Origin: an uncultured Lachnospiraceae bacterium
Lineage (GTDB): Bacteria > Bacillota > Clostridia > Lachnospirales > Lachnospiraceae
Direction: 5' to 3'
Length of the DNA stretch: 5,194 nt
NCBI GenBank assembly: GCA_910577065.1
Contig: CAJTLD010000122.1
Span: 1-5,194 of the forward strand
Shown here: positions 1 to 5,194 of the stretch, piece by piece
How positions within the stretch are numbered: the first letter of the stretch is position 1
Layout of the letters: each line of letters begins with the position of its first letter
Made by a program: the position numbers and the translations under genes
The notes under the pieces: model-generated
Seen by the model: the letters and a program-made list of their open reading frames with translations, nothing else
What the model was told of the DNA's origin: nothing
Databases searched by the model: none

Positions 1-63
1 GGCCTCGATGAGGGTCTGGGCCTGCTGTTCATGGGAGGACATATGGATCAGCTCTTTTGCCAT
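1..63 (-). CDS. 5' end of an unidentified gene, cut by the window edge
   Basis: Twenty-one codons are visible on the minus strand, starting MAKELIHMSS and remaining open to the edge. The start is well supported: the ATG (complement of 61-63) is preceded by a perfect AAGGAGGT ribosome binding site (complement of 71-78) with a 7-base spacer. The visible part is polar and Gln/Glu/His-rich, with no signal peptide or membrane segment, so a cytoplasmic protein is more likely, but the product cannot be named from 21 residues. It begins 30 bases after the stop of the XRE-cupin regulator gene with no hairpin in between, so the two are probably co-transcribed and this gene may be a target of that regulator. 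Existence of the gene is fairly sure; function is unknown. Confidence 0.75.
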   Translation of the reverse strand, partial: MAKELIHMSSHEQQAQTLIEA

Positions 64-70
64 TTGTAAA

Positions 71-78
71 ACCTCCTT
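71..78 (-). promoter_or_regulatory. Ribosome binding site of the left-edge gene
   Basis: The minus strand reads AAGGAGGT, fully complementary to the 16S rRNA anti-Shine-Dalgarno core, 7 bases before the ATG. It is the main evidence that a real gene starts at 63 and continues off the left edge. Confidence 0.8.
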
Positions 79-93
79 GTGTAAAAATGCCGC

Positions 94-633
94 CTAAAAG
101 CTGGGCGGTGTCGTAATCCATAAGATTACGGCGTCGTACTTGCCGGGATTTTCCAGGCGGTGTTTTTTGGTGGACGGGAAGGCGAACGATTCCCCGCTGT
201 GCAGCGTGTATTTCTGCGTGCCGAATACCAGCTTGACCGTTCCTTTTAGTACGTAGCCGAATTCTTCCCCTTCGTGGGGCAAAAGCTCTTCGGATACGCC
301 TCCGGGTTTTAGGGTTAAGCGTATGGGCTCCATGGAGTTTTTCTGGGCGTTTGGGATGACCCATTCAATAATGTTTTTCTGCTCTTCGTTGATTGTCTCG
401 AAATAATCGTCGTTTTTGAATACAATCTGTTCCGGACCCTGTTCGGCGAAAAATTCCGCCGGGGTGGTGCCGAGGCACTGGATGATATCGAGCAGCGTGC
501 TCACGGAGGGCGTGTTCTGGTTGCGCTCAAGCTGTGAGATAAAGCCCTTGGTCAGTTCCGCGCGGTCGGCAAGCTCCTGCTGGGTGAGCCCGTAAAAAAC
601 CCGCAGTTCTTTCATTCTTTTCCCTATGTCCAT
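94..633 (-). CDS. XRE-family transcriptional regulator with C-terminal cupin sensor domain
   Basis: The product is a cytoplasmic DNA-binding regulator of 179 aa, the usual length for the HTH-plus-cupin class (the family of PuuR-like and related regulators). Residues about 5-61 form an XRE/Cro-type helix-turn-helix domain (LTQQELADRAELTKGFISQL at 16-35, then the conserved PSVSTLLDI). A linker rich in acidic residues follows, then a small cupin barrel at about 104-176. Cupin motif 1 is visible around H120-E124 and the YVLKG turn (127-131). Motif 2 runs from G148 through P153 and H158 to N162. Cupin domains of this class sense a small ligand or bind a metal; the ligand cannot be told here. The ATG at 631-633 has AAAGGAGT (complement of 639-646) six bases upstream. 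It is the first gene of a minus-strand unit with the truncated left gene, and a palindrome in its promoter suggests autoregulation. The domain call is firm; the regulated pathway (polyamine, amino acid or other) is not determined. Confidence 0.92.
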   Translation of the reverse strand: MDIGKRMKELRVFYGLTQQELADRAELTKGFISQLERNQNTPSVSTLLDIIQCLGTTPAEFFAEQGPEQIVFKNDDYFETINEEQKNIIEWVIPNAQKNSMEPIRLTLKPGGVSEELLPHEGEEFGYVLKGTVKLVFGTQKYTLHSGESFAFPSTKKHRLENPGKYDAVILWITTPPSF

Positions 634-668
634 GCCATACTCCTTTGTGCTGTCAATAGTAGATTTTA

Positions 669-687
669 TGTTTACTAATTATAAACA
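669..687. promoter_or_regulatory. Inverted repeat, candidate operator of the XRE-cupin regulator
   Basis: TGTTTA at 669-674 and TAAACA at 682-687 are exact inverted copies separated by 7 bases (centre at 678). The repeat covers the candidate -10 box of the regulator's promoter. A palindrome of about 19 bp is the size expected for a dimeric helix-turn-helix repressor, so repression of its own transcript is a reasonable inference. No second full copy with the same spacing was seen elsewhere in the window. Confidence 0.5.
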
Positions 688-707
688 AACAAGGAATATT
701 TTATCGA
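678..707 (-). promoter_or_regulatory. Candidate promoter of the XRE-cupin regulator unit
   Basis: On the minus strand a perfect TATAAT (complement of 678-683) lies 18 bases after TCGATA (complement of 702-707), which matches the sigma-A -35 consensus at four of six positions. Transcription would begin near 671, giving a leader of about 38 bases before the regulator's ATG. The -10 is strong, the -35 weak. Confidence 0.5.
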
Positions 708-776
708 AAAAAAGAAAAATGTCAATAGGGTGATCAAAATTTTTTAAAGAAGTTTTGGAAGATATTGGCGAAACGA

Positions 777-805
777 TTGCACAGAACGGAATATGGGTGT
801 AAAAT
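777..805 (+). promoter_or_regulatory. Candidate promoter for the 84-aa protein gene
   Basis: TTGCAC (777-782) and TAAAAT (800-805) are separated by 17 bases, the ideal sigma-A spacing; the -10 matches at five of six positions, the -35 only at its TTG. Transcription would begin near 812, leaving a leader of about 83 bases. The leader holds two Shine-Dalgarno-like runs, AAAGGAGG at 869-876 and AAGGAG at 880-885, but only the second is at a usable distance from a start codon. The rest of the divergent intergenic region (634-894) shows no other gene or RNA that I can support. Confidence 0.4.
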
Positions 806-894
806 AAAAGGACACATTTGCTGGCAAAGTTCCGTCAGCGAAAGGGCACGTTTTAACATAGATTCGATAAAGGAGGCGGAAGGAGTAATCAGAA

Positions 895-1149
895 ATGGAA
901 GAATTGAATCTGTCAGTATCACAGGTATTTCGCAAAGACGGGGAAGCGTACGCCTTTGTATCTTTTACAGACAAGAAAAGACGCGCGGAAGGGAAAATTC
1001 CTGACTGCAGGATAGTATCTTCTGAAGGATTTGACGAAAGCGAAGTGGCCCAGCTTGAAATTTACATGAAGCTGGAACTTGGGACACTTAAGAAAATGGC
1101 ATCCGGAGTAAACGTTATGCGCGCGTTTCTGGACGAGGGCCGGCAGTAA
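895..1149 (+). CDS. Small conserved-looking protein of unknown function (84 aa)
   Basis: This encodes a soluble 84-residue protein with no signal peptide, membrane segment or cysteine pair. Residues about 5-40 look like alternating beta strands (SVSQVFRKDGEAYAFVSFTD, then a turn rich in Lys/Arg and a KIPDCRIV strand). Residues about 46-80 look like a helical half (DESEVAQLEIYMKLELGTLKKMA, 46-68, then VNVMRAFL). The start is supported by AAGGAG at 880-885, nine bases before the ATG. I do not recognise a named family; the strand-then-helix layout and absence of low-complexity sequence argue that it is a real protein. It stands alone between the divergent regulator and ackA, with its own candidate promoter and 115 bases before ackA, where another promoter is seen. 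Function unknown; it may or may not be linked to acetate metabolism. Confidence 0.8.
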   Translation: MEELNLSVSQVFRKDGEAYAFVSFTDKKRRAEGKIPDCRIVSSEGFDESEVAQLEIYMKLELGTLKKMASGVNVMRAFLDEGRQ

Positions 1150-1188
1150 TATGTTTCCAAATAAATACAGGGAAATCTTTATTTATCG

Positions 1189-1217
1189 TTGTTTACCATA
1201 AAAAAAAGGTTTATACT
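1189..1217 (+). promoter_or_regulatory. Candidate promoter of ackA
   Basis: TTGTTT (1189-1194) and TATACT (1212-1217) are separated by exactly 17 bases that include an eight-base-plus A tract. The -10 matches the sigma-A consensus at five of six positions. Transcription would begin near 1224, about 40 bases before the acetate kinase ATG, so ackA can be expressed independently of the 84-aa gene. Confidence 0.55.
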
Positions 1218-1264
1218 TTTTTAAGAAATGCTAAAAAATAAAACGAAACAAGGAGATGGAGAGC

Positions 1265-2455
1265 ATGAATGTACTAGTCATTAATTGCGGCAGTTCTTCG
1301 TTAAAATACCAGGTGATCCATGCGGAAAGCGAAGAAGTGCTTGCAAAAGGGCTTTGCGAGCGGATCGGCATCGACGGCCGGCTTGTGTACCAGCCGAAGG
1401 GCGGTGAGAAGGAGATTACGGAATCGCCCATGCCGACGCATACCGAAGCGGTCCGTATGGTACTCGACGCGCTGGTCAATGAGAAATCCGGCGTTTTAAA
1501 GAGCCTGGACGAAATCGACGCAGTCGGGCACCGGGTCGTACACGGCGGCGAGAAGTTTGCAAATTCTATTTTGATTGATGAAGAGGTGATTCGGGCGGTA
1601 GAGGAATGCTCCGATCTTGCGCCGCTCCACAACCCGGCAAACCTGATTGGCATACGCGCCTGCAGACAGGTATTAAAAGACGTGCCGATGGCGGCCGTAT
1701 TTGATACCGCGTTCCACCAGACGATGCCGCAGGAGGCATATCTTTACGGCTTGCCGTTTGAATATTATGAAAAATACAAAGTCCGCAAATACGGGTTCCA
1801 CGGAACGAGCCACAGCTATGTGTCAAAGCGCGCGGCCGAACTGCTGGACAGACCGTATGACAGCTTAAAAACCATTGTCTGCCATCTGGGCAACGGCGCG
1901 AGCATCTGCGCCGTAAAGAACGGCAAATCCGTGGATACTTCCATGGGGCTTTCCCCGCTCGAGGGGCTGATTATGGGGACGCGTTCCGGCGATATCGATC
2001 CTTCCGCCGTGGAATTTCTGGCAAAGAAAGAAAATCTGGATCTGGAAGGGATTGTAAATGTGCTAAATAAAGAATCCGGCGTATACGGTTTGTCCGGCGT
2101 ATCAAGTGATTTCCGCGATCTGGATCAGGCGTCGGAAGCAGGCAACGGACGCGCAAAAGCGGCAGTGGACGCTTTTTGTTACCGGGCGGCAAAATATATC
2201 GGATCTTATGCCGCGGCGATGAACGGCGTGGATGTGATTTGCTTTACCGCGGGCGTCGGGGAAAACGACGGGAAGGTGCGCGCGAAGATCTGCGGCTACC
2301 TGGGCTACCTTGGCATGACATTAGACGAAGAAGCGAACAAAACGCGCGGAGAGGAAGTACGTCTTTCCACCGCGGATTCCAAGGTTACGGCGCTTTTGGT
2401 GCCGACCAATGAAGAACTGGCGATTTGCCGGGAAACGGTTGCGCTGATAAAATAA
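1265..2455 (+). CDS. ackA: Acetate kinase
   Basis: Acetate kinase converts acetyl phosphate and ADP to acetate and ATP in the cytoplasm, the ATP-yielding last step of acetate fermentation, and works in reverse for acetate activation. The protein is 396 aa, the normal length for the family. It belongs to the ASKHA fold (acetate/sugar kinase, Hsp70, actin). Visible signatures are NCGSSSLK (7-14), GHRVVHGGE (88-96), FDTAFHQTMP (146-155), RKYGFHGTSH (174-183), CHLGNGAS (206-213), MGTRSGDIDP (237-246), TAGVGEN (328-334) and PTNEE (380-384). Residues equivalent to catalytic Asn7, Arg91, Asp148, His180, Arg241 and Glu384 of the Methanosarcina enzyme are present at N7, R90, D147, H179, R240 and E383. 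The start at 1265 is chosen because AAGGAG (1250-1255) lies nine bases upstream; an in-frame ATG at 1256 directly abuts this site and is unusable. The usual partner pta (phosphotransacetylase) is not in the window. The AIM24-family gene follows after 60 bases without a terminator, so the two probably share a transcript. Confidence 0.98.
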   Translation: MNVLVINCGSSSLKYQVIHAESEEVLAKGLCERIGIDGRLVYQPKGGEKEITESPMPTHTEAVRMVLDALVNEKSGVLKSLDEIDAVGHRVVHGGEKFANSILIDEEVIRAVEECSDLAPLHNPANLIGIRACRQVLKDVPMAAVFDTAFHQTMPQEAYLYGLPFEYYEKYKVRKYGFHGTSHSYVSKRAAELLDRPYDSLKTIVCHLGNGASICAVKNGKSVDTSMGLSPLEGLIMGTRSGDIDPSAVEFLAKKENLDLEGIVNVLNKESGVYGLSGVSSDFRDLDQASEAGNGRAKAAVDAFCYRAAKYIGSYAAAMNGVDVICFTAGVGENDGKVRAKICGYLGYLGMTLDEEANKTRGEEVRLSTADSKVTALLVPTNEELAICRETVALIK

Positions 2456-2515
2456 GCGCGCAGGAGCCGTCCGGCAGATTTTGAAAACAGAAATAAAAAT
2501 CAGGAGGATACGAAA

Positions 2516-3193
2516 ATGAAATATTCAATTGAGGGCGAACCGTTGCCCGTTGTAATCTGTGAACTGGAAGCAAATGAAAAGATGATTACCGAAAAAGGGG
2601 CGATGTCCTGGATGTCCCCGAATATGAAAATGGAAACGGTCGGCGGCGGCGTCGGCAAGATGTTCGGCAGGATGTTCAGCGGGGAAAGCATGTTTGTCAA
2701 CCACTATACCGCGGTGGGCGCGCCGGGCATGATTGCGTTTGCGTCGAGTTTTCCGGGAGCTATCCGTGCGTTTGAACTGCAGCCGGGAACAGATATCGTA
2801 TGTCAGAAAACAGCGTTTTTAGCGTCGACGTTCGGTGTGGAAATGTCTGTTTTCTTCCAGAAAAAAATCGGCAGCGGCCTGTTCGGCGGGGAAGGCTTTA
2901 TTATGCAGAAGCTCTCCGGAACAGGCGTTGTATTTGTGGAATTTGACGGTTATATTAAGGAATATGAGCTTTCGGCCGGCCAGTCGATTGTAGTGGATAC
3001 CGGGTATCTGGCTGCGATGGACGCAAGCTGCTCGCTGGAAATCCAGAAGGTGCCGGGCGTTAAGAATATGCTGTTTGGCGGGGAAGGCGTTTTTAATACC
3101 GTAATCAAAGGGCCGGGCCGCGTATGGCTGCAGTCCATGCCGATTGGGCAGATGGCCGGGTCATTGATTCCTTATCTGCCGGCAGGCAAGTAA
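2516..3193 (+). CDS. AIM24 / TIGR00266 family protein of unknown function
   Basis: This 225-aa protein reads as a member of the AIM24 family (TIGR00266, formerly DUF124), a widespread bacterial group with a TRAP-like beta-rich fold; yeast Aim24 is a mitochondrial inner-membrane protein. Its biochemical role in bacteria is not established. Seen in the sequence: an N-terminal MKYSIEGEPLPVV segment, the characteristic MITEKGAMSWM stretch (23-33), a glycine-rich section with GGGVGKMFGRMFSGES (43-58), FVNHYTA (60-66), and then two related units, LFGGEGF with GTGVVFVEFDG (122-145) and LFGGEGV with GPGRVWLQSMP (186-209). There is no signal peptide or obvious transmembrane helix. AGGAGG (2502-2507) stands eight bases before the ATG. 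It lies 60 bases behind ackA with no terminator between, suggesting co-transcription. Its own frame stays open past the stop codon for another 38 codons (see the separate entry). Confidence 0.92.
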   Translation: MKYSIEGEPLPVVICELEANEKMITEKGAMSWMSPNMKMETVGGGVGKMFGRMFSGESMFVNHYTAVGAPGMIAFASSFPGAIRAFELQPGTDIVCQKTAFLASTFGVEMSVFFQKKIGSGLFGGEGFIMQKLSGTGVVFVEFDGYIKEYELSAGQSIVVDTGYLAAMDASCSLEIQKVPGVKNMLFGGEGVFNTVIKGPGRVWLQSMPIGQMAGSLIPYLPAGK

Positions 3194-3310
3194 ATCCGGA
3201 ACATAAGAAAGGCTTTACACCGGGAAGTTCTCGAAACGATGACGGACGGCAAAGAAAAAGAGAAATTGCAGAAAGTCGCTGATAATTTACAGCAGACATT
3301 GGAAGATTAA
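3194..3310 (+). pseudogene. Possible gene remnant or tiny ORF after the AIM24 gene
   Basis: In the same frame as the AIM24 gene, directly after its TAA, 38 sense codons run to the next TAA at 3308-3310. The predicted peptide is strongly charged and helix-forming, including the stretches RKALHREVLETM and EKEKLQKVADNLQQTLED, and looks more like real protein than chance translation. The only ATG in frame is at 3239 (23 aa), with no good ribosome binding site before it. It could be the tail of a gene whose 5' part was lost, an ancestral longer C-terminus of a neighbour, a real short peptide, or chance. I cannot assign a family. Confidence 0.3.
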
Positions 3311-3322
3311 CGGAACATGAAT

Positions 3323-3422
3323 CAAAAGGGGCTGTCGCATTAAGAAGTAAACATACAAGATTTTGTAAATAGAAATGATACCATATCTTGTAGTTGTAGT
3401 TCTTAATGCGGCGCCCCTTTTG
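3323..3422 (+). terminator. Long palindrome, probable intrinsic terminator of the ackA-AIM24 transcript
   Basis: The arms CAAAAGGGGC (3323-3332) and GCCCCTTTTG (3413-3422) pair perfectly. After one bulged T (3333), a G-C and a G-T pair, CGCATTAAGAA (3336-3346) pairs perfectly with 3400-3410. Beyond a 7-by-7 internal loop, TACAAGAT (3354-3361) pairs with ATCTTGTA (3385-3392), closing a 23-base loop. The 3' arm runs into a T-rich tail (TTTTGTTTT, 3418-3426), as in a Rho-independent terminator, and the 5' arm carries A's that would serve the opposite strand. It lies after the AIM24 gene and only 25 bases before the addB ATG. The extreme length, compared with a usual 20-40 nt terminator, also fits a small palindromic mobile repeat (MITE-like) doing terminator duty; no target-site duplication is evident. 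Confidence 0.65.
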
Positions 3423-3436
3423 TTTTGCAGAAAGAA

Positions 3437-3442
3437 AAGGAG
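3437..3442 (+). promoter_or_regulatory. Ribosome binding site that fixes the addB start
   Basis: AAGGAG lies five bases before the ATG at 3448. It excludes the upstream in-frame ATG at 3406, which is inside the right arm of the palindrome and has no ribosome binding site. Confidence 0.75.
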
Positions 3443-3972
3443 AAGATATGGCGCTGCAATTCGTATTTGGCAATTCCGGATGCGGAAAAACCCACTACAT
3501 TCAGGAGCAGATGATAAAACGTTCTTCTGTGTCCCCGAATAAAAATTTCCTGGTTATTGTTCCGGAGCAGTTTACGATGCAGACGCAGCGTAAGCTGGTG
3601 GAGCTGCATCCGGGGCACAGTATTTTAAATATTGACGTTTTAAGCTTTGCAAGGCTGGCATACCGTGTGTTTGACGAGCTGGGGAATTTTTCCTGCCAGG
3701 TGCTTGAAGACACCGGAAAGAACCTGATTTTACGGCGTGTGGCCGAAGAGCGGGCGGATGCGCTTACCGTCCTGCGGAAAAATATGGCGCGGATGGGCTA
3801 CATCGGGGAGGTGAAATCCCTGCTGTCGGAACTGGCGCAGTACAATATTTCGCCGTCGCAGCTGGCGGAGACGATTGAACAACTGCCGCAGGGCAGCTTT
3901 GCCTATAAGCTTTCGGATATTCTGACGATGTACGAGGGTTTTCTGGACGCTTTGAGCGGGCGGTTTGTAACG

Positions 3973-3985
3973 GCGGGAGGTTTTG
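3973..3985 (+). other. addB: First frame disruption in addB
   Basis: Before this point the first frame reads ...GRFVTA; after it, the +1 frame reads LELLSEVA and on into good AddB sequence, while the +1 frame upstream is closed by TAA at 3968-3970. Removing one G from the run at 3975-3977 restores TAEVLELL; alternatively two bases were lost from a GAGGAG-type sequence giving TAEEVLELL. There is no slippery heptamer, so programmed frameshifting is not supported. Confidence 0.8.
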
Positions 3986-4480
3986 GAACTGCTTTCGGAG
4001 GTGGCGGGCGAATCGCAGATTTTACGGGGCAGCGTGATTGCGTTCGACGGGTTTACCGGATTTACGCCAATCCAAAACGATCTGATCCAAAAGCTGATGG
4101 GGATTGCGGAGACGATTTATGTGACGGTGACAATTGATACCCGGGAGGATTTTTACCGATGCGCAGGCAGCCATGAACTGTTTGCAATGAGCAAAAAAAC
4201 AATCCGTTCCTTGCAGGAAATGGCGGATGCAAAACGTGTGCCGTTTTTGGAACCGGTTTTGCTTTCGCATACAAAAAACAGCCGTTTTGCCCGGTCGGAG
4301 GCGCTTTTGTTTCTGGAACAGAATCTGTTCCGCGCGAATGCGGGGCGCTATGAGCCTCCGGAGAACGGGACGGGTTCTTTAAGGCAATCGGGACACGGGA
4401 ACGGGATCGGTATTTACAGTTTGAAAAATCCGCGCCGGGAACTGCATTTTGCGGCGGGGGAAATCCTTAGGCTGGTTCGG

Positions 4481-4490
4481 GCGGATACCG
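4481..4490 (+). other. addB: Second frame disruption in addB
   Basis: The +1 frame reads EILRLVRAD up to here, then becomes unlike AddB and ends at TAA 4688-4690. From 4486 the original frame reads YRYREIAIVCGD and stays open to the edge. A loss of one base, or of four, explains it. Family members commonly have a Gly before YRYR, and GCGGATACCG would arise from GCGGATGGATACCG by losing one copy of a GGAT tandem repeat. Confidence 0.8.
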
Positions 4491-5194
4491 CTACCGGGAG
4501 ATTGCGATTGTCTGCGGGGATTTGCCTGGGTATGCCAATTATGCGAAGGAAGTGTTTGACCAATATGAGATCCCGCTGTTTTTGGATCAGAAGACGACGC
4601 TTGCGTATCATCCGTTTATTGCTTTTTTACAGGCGGCGCTGGAGGTTGTTTTGTATGATTTTTCCAGGGAAGCGGTATTCCGGTACTTAAGGAGCGGGTT
4701 TTGCGGGATTTCGGCGCGGGATACGGACGTGTTGGAAAATTACTGCATTGCGGCTGGCGTGAGGGGATACGGCAAATGGAAGGAAGCGTTTTGCTATCTG
4801 CCGAAGGGCTTTGACGAGGAAGCGCTTTTGCAGGTGAATCTGACCCGTGAAGCGGTGGTGATGCAGTTTGCCGCGCTGCGGGACGCGTTAAAGGAACAGG
4901 GCGTTACGGTGGAAGGACAGACAAAGGCGCTGTACCGGTTTGTTTTGGAACGGGACGCCGCGCGGAAGTTAAAGCGGCGGCAGGCGCAGTACGAAGCGGA
5001 GGGAGATCTGAAAAACGCGAAGGAGTACGCGCAGATTTACCGGATTGTGATGGAGCTGTTTGACAAGCTGGTTTCGCTTTTGGGGGACGAGGCGATAAGC
5101 CTGGAGGAATTTGCCCGTATTCTCGATACCGGGTATGAGGAGGCGCGGGTCGGGATTCTGCCGCCCGGTTATGACCGGGTGGTGTTCGGGGATA

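Larger units (their letters stand above)
3448..5194 (+). pseudogene. addB: AddB, helicase-exonuclease subunit, disrupted by two frame changes and cut by the right edge
   Basis: AddB pairs with AddA to process double-strand DNA ends for homologous recombination, the Firmicute counterpart of RecBCD. The first segment (3448 to about 3975, 176 codons) has the nucleotide-binding GNSGCGKT (residues 8-15), VIVPEQFTMQTQ and VLSFARLAYRVF, all typical of AddB N-termini. The second segment, in the +1 frame to about 4485, carries LELLSEV, GSVIAFDGFTGFTPIQ and NPRRELHFAAGEILRLVR. The third, back in the first frame from 4486 to the edge, carries YRYREIAIVCGDLPGYANYA, FLDQKTTLAYHPF and, at the edge, VGILPPGYDRVVFGD, matching the conserved AddB stretch before the RTR motif. 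Without correction the first frame stops at 4135-4137 after 229 aa. About 582 codons are visible; family members are roughly 1,100-1,200 aa with an Fe-S/nuclease C-terminus that would lie outside. The disruptions may be true mutations or read errors. Identity is firm; pseudogene status is uncertain. addA would be expected downstream. Confidence 0.88.

Noticed and set aside
765..1004. 79-codon plus-strand reading frame before and through the 84-aa gene
   Set aside because: It starts with TTG without a ribosome binding site and overlaps the better-supported 84-aa gene in another frame.
1159..1184. AAATAAA / TTTATTT inverted repeat after the 84-aa gene as a terminator
   Set aside because: The stem is seven A-T pairs only with a 12-base loop and no T-tract directly after it, too weak to call.
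1190..1204. Second operator for the XRE-cupin regulator at the ackA promoter (TGTTTA then TAAAAA)
   Set aside because: Only one half-site matches and the spacing is 3, not 7, bases; in A/T-rich promoter DNA this is expected by chance.
1256..1264. Upstream in-frame ATG for acetate kinase
   Set aside because: It touches the AAGGAG ribosome binding site with no spacer; the ATG at 1265 has a nine-base spacer and begins with the conserved MNVLVINCGSSS N-terminus.
1231..2192. Minus-strand and alternate-frame reading frames across ackA
   Set aside because: They are opposite-strand shadows of a fully conserved acetate kinase gene with no ribosome binding sites or family signatures.
3406..3447. Longer addB N-terminus starting at the ATG at 3406
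   Set aside because: That ATG lies inside the right arm of the palindrome without a ribosome binding site, and the extra residues do not resemble AddB, which normally begins just before the nucleotide-binding loop.
3973..4490. Programmed ribosomal frameshifting in addB
   Set aside because: Neither site has a slippery heptamer or a stimulatory structure that I can see, and two opposite programmed shifts in AddB are not known.
1..5194. CRISPR array, tRNA, rRNA, integrase or transposase gene
   Set aside because: No regularly spaced repeats, tRNA cloverleaf sequence, rRNA segments or recombinase motifs were seen on either strand.

Overview
The window looks like a chromosomal segment of an anaerobic Firmicute, most likely a clostridial or Lachnospiraceae-type bacterium. 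The reasons are strong AGGAGG-type ribosome binding sites 5-9 bases before every gene, A/T-rich intergenic promoters, an acetate kinase of fermentative type, and a helicase-nuclease gene of the AddB type used by Firmicutes in place of RecB. This placement is inferred from content, not from a database match.

Left part (1-707, minus strand): a gene encoding an XRE-type helix-turn-helix regulator with a C-terminal cupin domain is followed after 30 bases by the first 21 codons of a second gene that runs off the left edge. Their spacing suggests one transcript. The regulator's candidate promoter contains a perfect 6-bp-arm inverted repeat lying across its -10 box, a good candidate for an autoregulatory operator. 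A 261-bp divergent intergenic region separates this unit from the rest.

Middle part (777-3310, plus strand): a small protein of unknown function (84 aa), then acetate kinase (ackA, 396 aa, all catalytic residues present) with its own candidate promoter, then an AIM24/TIGR00266-family protein (225 aa) 60 bases downstream, probably co-transcribed with ackA. No phosphotransacetylase gene (pta), the usual partner of ackA, lies in the window. After the AIM24 stop codon the same frame stays open for another 38 codons of protein-like sequence with no convincing start, a possible gene remnant or tiny ORF.

Right part (3323-5194, plus strand): a 100-nt near-perfect palindrome ends in a T-rich run. It is either an elaborate intrinsic terminator or a small palindromic (MITE-like) repeat. 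It sits directly upstream of addB, which encodes the nuclease/helicase-like B subunit of the AddAB recombination-repair enzyme. As given, addB is broken by two frame changes (near 3975 and near 4485) while both flanks and the middle segment still read as good AddB sequence. This is either a recent pseudogene or two assembly/sequencing errors. The gene runs off the right edge at about half its usual length.

I found no clear sign of a wholly new system. The most notable points are the doubly frame-shifted addB, the palindromic element before it, and the operator-like repeat in front of the cupin regulator.
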